From the NCBI RefSeq assembly GCF_014863545.1, contig NZ_CP062260.1, forward strand, positions 1,178,001-1,242,000: DNA of 64,000 nt, in the 5' to 3' direction. The position numbers and the translations under genes are program-made. This document shows positions 25,414 through 34,084 of this stretch, one piece after another (positions within the stretch are counted from its first letter, which is position 1; every line of letters starts with the position of its first letter). The notes under the pieces are model-generated. The model did no database searches. It worked only from the letters and a program-made list of their open reading frames with translations, and was not told the origin of the DNA. Origin of the DNA: Paenibacillus sp. JNUCC32 (GTDB lineage Bacteria > Bacillota > Bacilli > Paenibacillales > Paenibacillaceae).

Positions 25414-26262
25414 TCAGTGTACGATATCGATATTACCGGAGTAGGTTTCCACTTGGATGGTATCGGTTGTTTCCTTCAATGACTCCGGCGCCGATATCGA
25501 TCCGGTGAGCGACTTAAGGTCATAGAAACCGCGGAATGAAGGGTCAGGCTGCACTTTCACGTTGCCCGATCTGCACAGGATATTCACCGACGAAACGCCG
25601 AGCAATCCTACGTTTACATTGCCGGAAGTGACCTCGATGTCCACGGGGCCTTCCATATCTTTCAATTCGACGTCTCCTGAATGATTGACGAGTTGAGCGG
25701 AGGCCTGAATGTCGGAGCCGCGAATACTGCCCGAAATGTTCTCTACGTTCAACTGGTCAGCTACGATTCCGTTCATGTTGATATTGCCTGACTTTACGGA
25801 AATGGCAATCGACTTGGACGAAGCTCCGCTTACCTGGATGTTATCGGATAACGTTGATAAATCGAGCTCCTCGAGTTTCGTGCTTGAAGGAAGGACAATG
25901 GTTATTTTCCCTTTCGGCGAATGAAAGTCCACGCTCATAAACTGAAACGAATCAGCCGTAGTCAGATCCAAATCGATTTCTTGACCTGCAGGCTTAAAAG
26001 CTTCAAGGATATCGACATGATCCGGCTTTAATTTGCCGTCAAAAGCGATATACCCGTTATCATCGCCGCTGTCCTCAAAAGCGAAACTGACATTCATATT
26101 GCTGGTGATTGTTAAATTCTTCAAATTCACGGCATCCTGCAGATCCCATCGGTTCTGGTAGCTGACCAGTTCTTCCCCGAATTTAAACTTGTTCGCAGCC
26201 ATGCCGATGATTCCTACCAATATAAGTGCGATTGCTAAGCTGAACAACCATTTTCTGTTCAC
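25414..26262 (-). CDS. DUF4097 family protein
   Basis: A 282-residue protein with one N-terminal membrane anchor (residues about 5-24) and a long outer beta-solenoid-like part. Repeats of the form ISVKSGNINMNG, VNHSGDVELKD, VTSGNVNVGLL and VETYSGNIDIVH are the DUF4097 signature. The family is often encoded with HAAS proteins and PadR regulators, as here. Its start overlaps the HAAS gene stop (ATGA). The function is not established; a cell-envelope sensing or adhesion role has been suggested for the family. Confidence 0.85.
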   Translation of the reverse strand: MNRKWLFSLAIALILVGIIGMAANKFKFGEELVSYQNRWDLQDAVNLKNLTITSNMNVSFAFEDSGDDNGYIAFDGKLKPDHVDILEAFKPAGQEIDLDLTTADSFQFMSVDFHSPKGKITIVLPSSTKLEELDLSTLSDNIQVSGASSKSIAISVKSGNINMNGIVADQLNVENISGSIRGSDIQASAQLVNHSGDVELKDMEGPVDIEVTSGNVNVGLLGVSSVNILCRSGNVKVQPDPSFRGFYDLKSLTGSISAPESLKETTDTIQVETYSGNIDIVH

Positions 26263-26819
26263 TGTGCGTCACGACCCTTCAACAAACGTGTATTCCATCT
26301 GGAGTACCTCAAGGTTAACGATAACAATCCAACCATGGCCGAGCGTGTGGCATATCCGAGGAAGATGCCGATTCCGATCAAGGAGATCGATAAGAATAAT
26401 TTAGCCGGATAAAACGTTCCATTCAGGATGTAATCGAGCAGAACGAGCACCGGGCTCAGCAAGGTTGCCAGGGCTCCCAGAGCGATGGCGACGCCACCGG
26501 ACCATAATGCCGCAAGGAACGGGACGGTCACTAATGCACAGAAGAACAAACCGGTTCCCACCGCATATTTGCCTATGGCAAACGGTCTTCTGACCGCCGA
26601 GGGAGCAGGCATTTCCATATCCACGTACCGGTCGCCTAAAGCTTCCTTCGCCATCTCAAAAGGGTCTCCCAACTCCCGGGCAATCTCCTCTTCGGAACGC
26701 CCATTCTGCATGCCGATGACAAAATGGGACTCTACATCCTGAATGAATTCCCGGCGTTCCCCCGGAGGAAGCGCGGCAAGGCGAGATTCCAAAATCGAAA
26801 TAAACTGTTTTTTAGTCAT
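26259..26819 (-). CDS. HAAS/DUF1700 domain membrane protein
   Basis: A 186-residue protein. Residues 1-75 form the HAAS helical domain (MTKKQFISILESRLAALP, then EEEIARELGDPFEMAKEAL). Three to four membrane helices follow. HAAS proteins are thought to act as signalling partners of PadR regulators and DUF4097 proteins. It overlaps the padR gene by 8 bases and the DUF4097 gene by 4, so the three are translated as a unit. Confidence 0.85.
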   Translation of the reverse strand: MTKKQFISILESRLAALPPGERREFIQDVESHFVIGMQNGRSEEEIARELGDPFEMAKEALGDRYVDMEMPAPSAVRRPFAIGKYAVGTGLFFCALVTVPFLAALWSGGVAIALGALATLLSPVLVLLDYILNGTFYPAKLFLSISLIGIGIFLGYATRSAMVGLLSLTLRYSRWNTRLLKGRDAQ

Positions 26820-27141
26820 ACAAATTCCCTTCCTCTATCAAATTGGTCACGTTGCTTACAAATGCTTGCCATTCCTTCACCATAGATCGCATATAAATCA
26901 CTCCGCTGTCCGTCAGCTTATAATATTTACGGGGGGGGCCCTCGCTCGATTCCTGGAGGTAGGTGGTGCAGTAGCCTTCATTAACAAGCCTGCGAAGGAG
27001 AGGGTACAGGGCGCCTTCGGCTACCTCGATATGCCGGGAGACGGCTTGAGCCAGCTCGTAGCCATATTGGTCCTTGCGATGGATCAGCACAAGCACGCAG
27101 AGTTCAAGAACGCCTTTTTTGAATTGAATACTGACATTCAT
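26812..27141 (-). CDS. PadR-family transcriptional regulator
   Basis: A 109-residue winged-helix regulator of the short PadR type. Typical features are the N-terminal KGVLELCVLVLIHRKDQYGYELAQ, the recognition region VAEGALYPLLRRLVNEGY and the wing RKYYKLTDSG. AAAGGAGGT precedes the ATG. It heads the HAAS/DUF4097 operon and probably represses its own promoter through the inverted repeat at 27202-27243, which covers the -35 to -10 region. Confidence 0.9.
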   Translation of the reverse strand: MNVSIQFKKGVLELCVLVLIHRKDQYGYELAQAVSRHIEVAEGALYPLLRRLVNEGYCTTYLQESSEGPPRKYYKLTDSGVIYMRSMVKEWQAFVSNVTNLIEEGNLYD

Positions 27142-27201
27142 ACGGCGATACCTCCTTTCGTAAATTCATGTTCATGCTGTTATCACGAGGTAGTAATTAA
27201 T

Positions 27202-27250
27202 ATTCAGTAGTGATCTACAATAAGATATCACTTAGTACTGAATAATGCAA
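27202..27250 (-). promoter_or_regulatory. PadR operon promoter with overlapping inverted repeat
   Basis: On the minus strand TTGCAT (27250-27245) and TATCTT (27227-27222) are 17 bases apart. ATTCAGTA (27202-27209) and GTGAT (27210-27214) are mirrored by ATCAC (27227-27231) and TACTGAAT (27236-27243), so an operator covers the core promoter. Confidence 0.65.
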
Positions 27251-27405
27251 GGTACTGATCATAAAATGGGTTAGCATCAAAAAACGTCGAACGAGAAGCT
27301 TTGTATAAGGGCGGAAGTCTCGTTTAATCTTGAAAAGGCACGGTTAATAGAAGTTATCAGAACATAGGGTCGTTTTTCCAAGACAAGAATGGAGGGATGA
27401 ACAGT

Positions 27406-27540
27406 ATGTCCATCGATCGGTTTATATTAAAAAAGCTGAGTAATTGCCAGGAGATCACAACGCGGAGAAATCTCGTGAAATTGTTCCAGATCCGAATTCA
27501 GCGGGCGCAGATAGCCGAGGATCGTTATTACGGGTTATAA
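27406..27540 (+). CDS. Small basic hypothetical protein
   Basis: A 44-residue ORF starting MSIDRFILKKLSN and ending EDRYYGL. It is rich in Arg and Lys and predicted helical. GGAGGG at 27391-27396 gives a 9-base spacing to ATG 27406; an ATG three codons upstream touches that site. It is too short for confident assignment, but the start signal and composition make it a credible gene. Confidence 0.45.
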   Translation: MSIDRFILKKLSNCQEITTRRNLVKLFQIRIQRAQIAEDRYYGL

Positions 27541-27552
27541 TGGAGACAAACA

Positions 27553-27592
27553 AAAAAAGGGCTACCCCTCTTTTATTAAAAGAGAGATAGCG
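27553..27592 (-). terminator. Terminator overlapping the stop codon of the 79-residue gene
   Basis: Read on the minus strand, GCTATCTCTCTTTT pairs (with G-U pairs) with AAAAGAGGGGTAGC and is followed by TTTTTTT. The stop codon of the gene lies in the loop. Confidence 0.7.
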
Positions 27593-27815
27593 CAAGAGAG
27601 TCGTTTTCGCTTTTGCTGTGTAGAATTGCCTCGGATCCCTCGATTTCAATGCTGATGAGGGAGTTGAGGCATTTTTGCAGCGCCTTTTTGCCGGTTTGGA
27701 TTTTATGGTCAAGCGCGCTGGTTAGCAGTTTCAATACCTTTTGAACCGGCTGCTTGCTATCCGTAGTAAAATAAACGGGAACCGGCTTGTTTTGGAACAT
27801 GATCAGTGTTTTCAT
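27576..27815 (-). CDS. Small hypothetical protein
   Basis: A 79-residue protein starting MKTLIMFQNKPV with a central Lys-rich helix (DHKIQTGKKALQKCLNSL). No family is recognised. GAGGTG 6 bases before ATG 27815 sets the start. Its TAA stop sits in the loop of its own terminator, so there is no 3' untranslated spacer. It is divergent from the type VII secretion locus by about 360 bases and may or may not be connected with it. Confidence 0.6.
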   Translation of the reverse strand: MKTLIMFQNKPVPVYFTTDSKQPVQKVLKLLTSALDHKIQTGKKALQKCLNSLISIEIEGSEAILHSKSENDSLALSLF

Positions 27816-28047
27816 ATCAATCACCTCACGAAAGTTTTTTCATGATATTTGCATTATAAATTGCCAATCTTAAAATAACCTTAAATTCATAGAATTAATC
27901 AGCATCATTTTTATGAGCGTGACATTTTTGTGAACGACGGGATTTTACCGTCGAAAAACCCGGATTTCCCCTATAATGAATACACAAATAGTTCCTCGGA
28001 ACCAACAAATCCGCATCGAAAATAGGAAATAGGAAATATGACACAAA

Positions 28048-28094
28048 TTGACAGAACAGACCCTGGAATGATATAGTTACAATAATGTAACTAT
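28048..28094 (+). promoter_or_regulatory. Promoter and palindromic operator of the type VII secretion locus
   Basis: TTGACA at 28048 and TATAGT at 28072 are 18 bases apart. A 22-base palindrome, ATAGTTACA (28073-28081) / TGTAACTAT (28086-28094) with a 4-base centre, overlaps the -10 and the start point, the usual place for a repressor. A smaller palindrome (CTATTGAAATAG) follows near 28104. The rest of 27816-28179 is A/T-rich; an isolated TATAAT at 27972 lacks a -35. Confidence 0.65.
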
Positions 28095-28179
28095 TTTTTG
28101 CAACTATTGAAATAGGTGATTGGGCTTTCAATATGGAATAAACATAGGATTACCATTTTGAGGAAGGCAGGTTGACCAG

Positions 28180-28491
28180 ATGATACTCACCGTGATCAGC
28201 GGTCGAAACGAAGATGATTGGTTTGATATCGACGTACCCGATGAATGCTCCATTGAACGGTTGAACGAGCTGCTGGGATTACGTCTTTTTCGCGAACCCT
28301 CGAGTGAAGGGATTCAATATATATTAGAAGCGAAATTCCCGGAAGGCTTGTGGTTTACGGTAGGCGGCCACTCTAACCTGGTTGAAGCGGGATTGAGGGA
28401 AGGCTCCTACGTTCGGTTGCAGCGCGCATTCTCGACAACCACCGATGAAGCTCCTGTCTATGGCAGAAGATCGTTGTTTCAAGAGAGTTGA
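28180..28491 (+). CDS. esaB: EsaB/YukD-family ubiquitin-like type VII secretion protein
   Basis: A 103-residue cytosolic protein with the beta-grasp pattern of YukD: an opening strand ILTVISGR, a DIDVPDECSIERLNELL helix and an EGSYVRLQRAF closing strand. In Firmicutes EsaB/YukD is needed for type VII secretion, probably as a regulator or assembly factor. It is the first gene after the promoter at 28048 and lies 89 bases before essC. The last 15 residues are an extra tail. Confidence 0.85.
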   Translation: MILTVISGRNEDDWFDIDVPDECSIERLNELLGLRLFREPSSEGIQYILEAKFPEGLWFTVGGHSNLVEAGLREGSYVRLQRAFSTTTDEAPVYGRRSLFQES

Positions 28492-28580
28492 AAATGGGTA
28501 AGTAACCCATTGGTTTTAACTGAAACAGCCAAATACATAATTGTACATTTCAGATGCTTTGGATTAGGAGGAAGTGACAT

Positions 28581-31500
28581 ATGAACGTGTTGTACCAACG
28601 TTCGCCGCGCATTAGACCGGCTTTACCGAATGAAGACTTGGAAATTCTGAGACCACCGTCCGAGCCAAGCAAGCCGTCGTTTTCCATGATTGCCATCATT
28701 ATCCCGATTATTATGACGGCGGCGACGATCGGTTTCTATGTCTATATGAACGTAAGCGGTAAGATGGGGAATCCCAATTACATGATGTTCCAGATGCTCT
28801 CCATCTTTATGATGCTGACATCCTACACGCTGCCGTTCTTCATGTATTTAAGCAACAAGAAGACCTATCAGAAGAACCTGGCCGAACGGAATCAGAAGTA
28901 CCGGGCTCAGCTTGACGTGCATCGGGAAGAACTGAAGGAGCGGCAGGAGGATCAGGTCCATATTCTGTTTGACATCCATGGGGATCCGGACGTCTGTTAC
29001 AACGTTGTGAAGAACCGGAGCAGCAGTTTATGGGAACGTTCCCCGGAAGATAAGGATTTTCTGGAGATTTGCGTGGGCAAGGGGGAAGTGCCGTTTCACA
29101 TTAACGTGAAGCCTCCCCGTGCGGACGGGTATGATAAGGACCCGTTAATCGAAGCGGCCGAATTGCTGTCATCCGAGTTCCAGACGGTCGACGATGCCTC
29201 GATTGCACTGCCGTTATTCGAATCCAAGGTCATCGGGATCGTCGGCGGAAGAGAACGCGTATTAAACATGCTTCGCGTCATGATGGCCCAAACCGCCGTC
29301 AGGCACTCGCCTGACGAAGTGAAAATCGCCGCCTTCTACGAGGAGAGGGAAGCAAGCGAATGGCAGTGGCTGCGCTGGCTGCCCCATACGTGGGATGATG
29401 ACCGTTCCAGCCGCTATCTTGCAGATCGACGGAGCAATGCGCATCAGCTTGCTGATGAAATATTTACCCATTTATACCGGCGTAAAAACAATCGCTCCGA
29501 ACATGGAAAAAAATCGATTGAGACGCCGGCTTACGTCGTGATCCTATCCGCAGCCCAATTGATTGAGGAAGAACCTCTGCTGCCTCTGTTGATGGAAGAT
29601 GCCGATGCGGCTGACGCCGTCACCATCATTCTATCCGACCGGAAAGAAAGCTTGCCGATGCACTGCCAGCTTATCGTCGAAGTCGATCGGGAGCAGGCGG
29701 CGTACACGATCAAGAAACCGGACGGCACCGTTTCCAAGCAATCCTTCCAATCCCATCACATCAGCAGGGAACAGATCGAAGCATTGGCCCGGTATATGGC
29801 GCCGATTCGGCTGAAGCGGTCTTCTGCATCCGATATTCCTAGCGTTTTGGCACTATTCGAGATGATGGATATTCAGAAAATCGACGATTTGGATGTATAT
29901 AAACGCTGGCAGCAGAACCGATATCCGGATTCATTGCCCGTTCCCATGGGTGTGCGAGCGGGCGGAAAGAAGATTAATTTGAATCTTCATGATAAAATAG
30001 AGCGTCAAGGTCATGGACCGCATGGCCTGATCGCGGGAACGACCGGTTCCGGGAAAAGCGAGGTTATCCAATCCATCGTTGCTTCCCTGGCATCGGAGTT
30101 TCACCCTCATGATCTGGCATTCATGCTAATCGACTATAAGGGCGGCGGCATGTCCAATACGTTTGTGAACCTTCCGCACGTCGTGGGCACCATAACGAAT
30201 TTGGACAACAATCTGATCGAGCGGGCGAAGGTGTCGCTCAAAGCCGAGTTGGTCCGCCGCCAGAAAATATTGAACGATGCGGGAAATCTGCAGCACATTG
30301 ACGAGTATTACAAGCTGCTGCGCAATCGCCATGGCGAGCCGCTCCCGCATCTCGTCATTATCATTGATGAATTTGCACAGCTGAAGAAAGACCAGCCTGA
30401 ATTTATGGATGAACTGATCAGCATCGCCGCAATCGGGCGAACGCTGGGTGTCCATCTGATCTTGGCGACGCAGAAGCCGGCCGGCGTCGTGGACGATAAA
30501 ATTTGGAGTAATTCTCGCTTCCGCATCTGTCTTCGGGTACAAAGCGAGGGCGACAGCCGCGACATGCTGAAGATTCCGAATGCAGCCTGGATCAACAAGC
30601 CCGGACGAGGCTACTTCCAGGTGGGCAGCGATGAAGTGTTTGAAGAAATGCAGTTTGCTTGGAGCGGCGCTCCTTACGTTGAAGAGAAGGATACGCCAGG
30701 CGCCGTCTCGATCCGAGAGGTCCGGATCAACGGGAAGACGGAACCGCTGCTTGCGTCGACTCCATCCCTGGGAGCGCATCTGGAAGTGCCCAAACAGCTG
30801 CAGGTGTTTATTGACCATGTAGCGGAAGTGGCCGAAGCGCAAGGGATCGAACGGCTGCAGGGGCCTTGGCTTCCGCCGCTTCCGGAGAGCCTGGATTTGG
30901 AGACAGTGCAATCCAGCATTGAACAGCCGGCTGCGTTCGGCGATTCGGCACTCGTGTCCTATGTCGGAATGGTTGACGATTTGCCAAACCAATGCCAGAA
31001 GCCGCTGGTGCTCAATCTGGAGCAAGGCCACTGGGCCGTATACGGGATGCCAGGACTCGGAAAGACGACCTTTATTCAAACGATGCTCATGTCGTTGGCA
31101 AGTCGATATACCCCGGACTTTTGGCATGGATATATCGTGGATATGGGCCGAATGATGCGGGACTTTGCAGGACTGCCGCATATCGGGGGAGTCATGACGG
31201 CAGAGGAAGATGACCGGATCAAGCGCCTGTTCCGTTTTCTTGCGAAAACGGCCGCTGTACGCAAAGACATGATCGCCGAGGCTGGCGTGAAGACCGTTGC
31301 GTCCTACCGCCGTGGCAGCACGGAGACGGTTCCACAGCTGGTCGTGGTTATCGACGGTTATCTGAACTTTAGGAATTCCTATCCGGACGAGAATGATATG
31401 CTGGAATACCTGCTGCGGGAAGGCGGCAGTCTGGGCATCACGTTTATCATCACGGCGAACCGGATTTCGGATATGTTCGAGAAGGTGCGGAGCAATATCT

Positions 31501-32564
31501 CGCAAGCGGTATCGTACGAGCTTGCCGATCCGGCCGACTATTATTACGCGGTGGGTCGTCCCACGAGAGCCCCGAGCCAGCTTCCGCCAGGAAGAGGGCT
31601 GGTCAAAGGCCAGGTGCCTCCGCTTGAATTCCAGACGGCACTTCCGGCTTCCGGCCAGGAGGAGGGGGACCGTTCGGCAGCCCTTCGCGACAGGATTCGG
31701 GTACACCATGAATCATGGCATGGCGAGGAAGCCCCGCGGATCGAATCGCTGCCGGACAAGATTCCGCTCCATCAGCTGCTTAAGGTGCAAAAGCCTTATG
31801 AAGCGGCCGCAACGGTGAAGTATCAGGTGCCCGTCGGGGTGGCTACGGATGATCTGACTCCTTTTGCGATCAATCTGGAGGATGGGCCGCATTTTATCGT
31901 GGCCAGTCCAATGGAAGGCGGCAAGACGTCATTCCTTCTTAGCTGGATGCTATCGCTCGCATATCATACTTCTCCGGATGAGCTGGAGATCTATACGGTG
32001 GATACGCGCTATGGAAGCAGCGGCCTGAGCCGGATGAACCATCTCCCGCATGTCCGCGGCCACGCGGAGAATGAGGAAGATCTGGGGCCGCTTATTACGA
32101 GCCTTTATGAGCGGGTACAGACCCGGTCGAAGGAGAGCGAGGACCCGGCCATCCTGCTCATGATTGATGACGCCGACGTTCTCAGCAAGCAGCTTTCGGA
32201 TTTCACCTTGAAGGACCAGCTGTCGGCCATCGTCAGACAGGGAAGGGACCGCAGGGTTCATGTCGTCATTGCCGGCGTGCCGGCGGATTTCCCGACGTAT
32301 GGCGTCGACTGGTTTACCGATATCAAAGCTGCTCAAAACGGATTTTTATTCGGAACCTTGGATTCCAACGATTTATCGTTCTTCCGGATTCCTTTTTCCG
32401 AATCTTCTAATAGTCCTGGAGGACTAAAAATACTTCCGCCGGGACAGGGGTACTACGTAAAACGTAAATTTTCCAGAATAAAAGGCGCAGTTCCGTTCGA
32501 TGAGGAATGGAACGCCCAAAGATGGGTCACAGAAATTCGCGACCGATGGCATGTTGTAGTTTGA
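28581..32564 (+). CDS. essC: EssC-type FtsK/SpoIIIE ATPase of type VII secretion
   Basis: The 1327-residue motor of the secretion machine. Two membrane helices (about residues 34-57 and 67-89) lie near the N-terminus. Three FtsK/SpoIIIE ATPase domains follow: Walker A GTTGSGKSE (near 485) with Walker B IIIDEFAQL (near 593); GMPGLGKTT (near 821) with a changed Walker B VVIDGYLNF; and SPMEGGKTS (near 1108) with LLMIDDADV. The first site is fully canonical. The FHA domains that begin Staphylococcus and Bacillus EssC/YukBA are missing, which makes it about 150 residues shorter and EccC-like in layout. TAGGAGG precedes the ATG. Confidence 0.93.
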   Translation: MNVLYQRSPRIRPALPNEDLEILRPPSEPSKPSFSMIAIIIPIIMTAATIGFYVYMNVSGKMGNPNYMMFQMLSIFMMLTSYTLPFFMYLSNKKTYQKNLAERNQKYRAQLDVHREELKERQEDQVHILFDIHGDPDVCYNVVKNRSSSLWERSPEDKDFLEICVGKGEVPFHINVKPPRADGYDKDPLIEAAELLSSEFQTVDDASIALPLFESKVIGIVGGRERVLNMLRVMMAQTAVRHSPDEVKIAAFYEEREASEWQWLRWLPHTWDDDRSSRYLADRRSNAHQLADEIFTHLYRRKNNRSEHGKKSIETPAYVVILSAAQLIEEEPLLPLLMEDADAADAVTIILSDRKESLPMHCQLIVEVDREQAAYTIKKPDGTVSKQSFQSHHISREQIEALARYMAPIRLKRSSASDIPSVLALFEMMDIQKIDDLDVYKRWQQNRYPDSLPVPMGVRAGGKKINLNLHDKIERQGHGPHGLIAGTTGSGKSEVIQSIVASLASEFHPHDLAFMLIDYKGGGMSNTFVNLPHVVGTITNLDNNLIERAKVSLKAELVRRQKILNDAGNLQHIDEYYKLLRNRHGEPLPHLVIIIDEFAQLKKDQPEFMDELISIAAIGRTLGVHLILATQKPAGVVDDKIWSNSRFRICLRVQSEGDSRDMLKIPNAAWINKPGRGYFQVGSDEVFEEMQFAWSGAPYVEEKDTPGAVSIREVRINGKTEPLLASTPSLGAHLEVPKQLQVFIDHVAEVAEAQGIERLQGPWLPPLPESLDLETVQSSIEQPAAFGDSALVSYVGMVDDLPNQCQKPLVLNLEQGHWAVYGMPGLGKTTFIQTMLMSLASRYTPDFWHGYIVDMGRMMRDFAGLPHIGGVMTAEEDDRIKRLFRFLAKTAAVRKDMIAEAGVKTVASYRRGSTETVPQLVVVIDGYLNFRNSYPDENDMLEYLLREGGSLGITFIITANRISDMFEKVRSNISQAVSYELADPADYYYAVGRPTRAPSQLPPGRGLVKGQVPPLEFQTALPASGQEEGDRSAALRDRIRVHHESWHGEEAPRIESLPDKIPLHQLLKVQKPYEAAATVKYQVPVGVATDDLTPFAINLEDGPHFIVASPMEGGKTSFLLSWMLSLAYHTSPDELEIYTVDTRYGSSGLSRMNHLPHVRGHAENEEDLGPLITSLYERVQTRSKESEDPAILLMIDDADVLSKQLSDFTLKDQLSAIVRQGRDRRVHVVIAGVPADFPTYGVDWFTDIKAAQNGFLFGTLDSNDLSFFRIPFSESSNSPGGLKILPPGQGYYVKRKFSRIKGAVPFDEEWNAQRWVTEIRDRWHVVV

Positions 32565-32580
32565 GGGGAGGTGGCTCATA

Positions 32581-33387
32581 ATGTTGACAATTCATGCTTC
32601 CAAACAAGAAACGATCACGCTGAATGACAAGGAATTTTTCTTCTTGGCTGGAATTATCGGATCGGACCGATTACTTGGTGTTGAAGATCCTTTTGTAGGA
32701 TATTTAACGGAAGAAATCGCGGTTGAGTGGGAGAAAACCAAACAATCGCTCCTAAGCAAGCAATATTTGATTCAAGAGGAAGGCGGGGAATTGTCGATCC
32801 CACCCGAAGTCTTCTCACGAGTGGCTATTGCCGGTCTTGCGGAACGTGCGTGCTGGTTGAAATATGAAAATCAGGATTCGGCGTTTGAAGGATATTTGCA
32901 TGTTACTGACGAACGGGTAATACAAGTATGCAGAAGCGATGAAGACAACCGGTGTTACATGCTTAGCGAACTCGGTACCATCGAACAAACCTGCGATCAA
33001 CTGGTGCAGGATCTGGCCCTCAGCGACCAAAACTGGGGAGATATTCCGGCATTGTTGCTTAGCCGGAAGGAATTCGGCGATATCTATACCTCGGTTACCG
33101 AGCATAATTGCGACGATATCGGCGATCGGTTGGCCAGATTGACGGACGATGCGGAAGGTTCAATCGCTTTGGCGAAATGCATGAAGAACAAGGTATCTTC
33201 GGGGGAACTCCAGCTGTCGATTTGGAACGGAATCAGCTGGGAAAGTCAAAATGCAGCATTTATAGTGAACGAGTCCATGAATTGGCTGCTGCGTATGAGC
33301 CTGGAGGGAGACCAGGACTGGCTAACCGCAGCGCCAGCGACCAAAGAGCAGTTTCGTCATATGTTACTCATGTGGCTGAAACAGTAA
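32581..33387 (+). CDS. Unassigned protein of the type VII secretion locus
   Basis: A 268-residue acidic, cytosolic protein with no signal or membrane helix. It starts 17 bases after essC with GGGGAGGTG before the ATG, so it is translated with the machine. The opening (ITLNDKEFFFLAGIIGSDRLLG) and the alternation of helices and strands resemble in style the EspG chaperones of actinobacterial ESX systems, which hold PE-PPE substrates. That similarity is my impression and is not proven. Encoded just before two WXG-type proteins, a substrate chaperone role is possible. Confidence 0.7.
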   Translation: MLTIHASKQETITLNDKEFFFLAGIIGSDRLLGVEDPFVGYLTEEIAVEWEKTKQSLLSKQYLIQEEGGELSIPPEVFSRVAIAGLAERACWLKYENQDSAFEGYLHVTDERVIQVCRSDEDNRCYMLSELGTIEQTCDQLVQDLALSDQNWGDIPALLLSRKEFGDIYTSVTEHNCDDIGDRLARLTDDAEGSIALAKCMKNKVSSGELQLSIWNGISWESQNAAFIVNESMNWLLRMSLEGDQDWLTAAPATKEQFRHMLLMWLKQ

Positions 33388-33414
33388 CAGAGCCTGTATG
33401 AAAGGTGAGGACCA

Positions 33415-33927
33415 ATGCGTATTTCTGTCGAGCCGGAGTCTCTCCGGACGTTAAGCCGTCAGCTGCAGCATAGTGGCGATGAATATTTAGCGATAACGAG
33501 AACGCTCAACCAAGCCATGGAATCCCTTGTTTGGGAGACGTCTCTCAAAGCGGCGGTTATTGATGAATGGCAGTCTGCCCGGAGTCTTGGAGAGCATCTG
33601 GGAGCTCTTCTTGCTCAGCTGGGCAAGCATCTTCAAAGCAAAGCCGATCAATTTCAAGAAACGGATCATCAATACCATACGATTTTGGAGCATGCTATCG
33701 TAAGCACCGTATCACCGACGGCTCTGTTCGCCGCTTCCGGGATGGATGGGCGCTCGTCCATACTTCCGGAATATGGTAACTCCGGCACGGTTATATCGAA
33801 CCCGAGTTCGGCAGCCGCAGCCGTGGGCATGACCAGCGGAGACAACGGGGGAGCGGCTAAACAGGCCGCATTAGCCGGGCAGAGCTGGACCTTTACCGAT
33901 CCGTCTTCGTTTGGGATTGCCAACTAA
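33415..33927 (+). CDS. WXG100-like protein with C-terminal extension
   Basis: A 170-residue protein. Its first 90 residues are a helical hairpin like ESAT-6 proteins: SLRTLSRQLQHSGDEYLAIT, a turn at LVWETSLKAAV, and a second helix through LGKHLQSKADQFQETDHQY. The turn has W-E-T where WXG proteins have W-x-G. The last 75 residues are low in complexity, rich in Ala, Gly and Ser, and end in GIAN. It may be a secreted partner of EsxA or an assembly protein. It is encoded in the same direction 27 bases after the unassigned gene. Confidence 0.75.
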   Translation: MRISVEPESLRTLSRQLQHSGDEYLAITRTLNQAMESLVWETSLKAAVIDEWQSARSLGEHLGALLAQLGKHLQSKADQFQETDHQYHTILEHAIVSTVSPTALFAASGMDGRSSILPEYGNSGTVISNPSSAAAAVGMTSGDNGGAAKQAALAGQSWTFTDPSSFGIAN

Positions 33928-34013
33928 ATCCCTATTCCATTTGGGAAATTCGGGATGGAAAATGTTTCAAATTGGGACGTATAGGGTAACTCGAAATTAG
34001 GTCTGAGGACATT

Positions 34014-34042
34014 TTGATAAACCGAGTCTTCTGGGCTAAGAT
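34014..34042 (+). promoter_or_regulatory. Possible promoter of esxA
   Basis: TTGATA at 34014 and TAAGAT at 34037 are 17 bases apart, 43 bases before esxA. A separate promoter and the terminator at 34416 would let esxA be made at a higher level than the rest of the locus. Confidence 0.4.
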
Positions 34043-34084
34043 GTCAAGTGTCACCAGAAAACGAATTTCAAGGAGGTTACATAA

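Noticed and set aside
27949..27977. TATAAT at 27972 as a second promoter of the secretion locus
   Set aside because: No -35 match lies at a workable distance; the promoter at 28048 is far better.
30126..31709. Long minus-strand frame of 527 codons inside essC
   Set aside because: It is fully antisense to a strongly supported ATPase gene, is rich in His and Arg as shadow frames are, and has no ribosome binding site.
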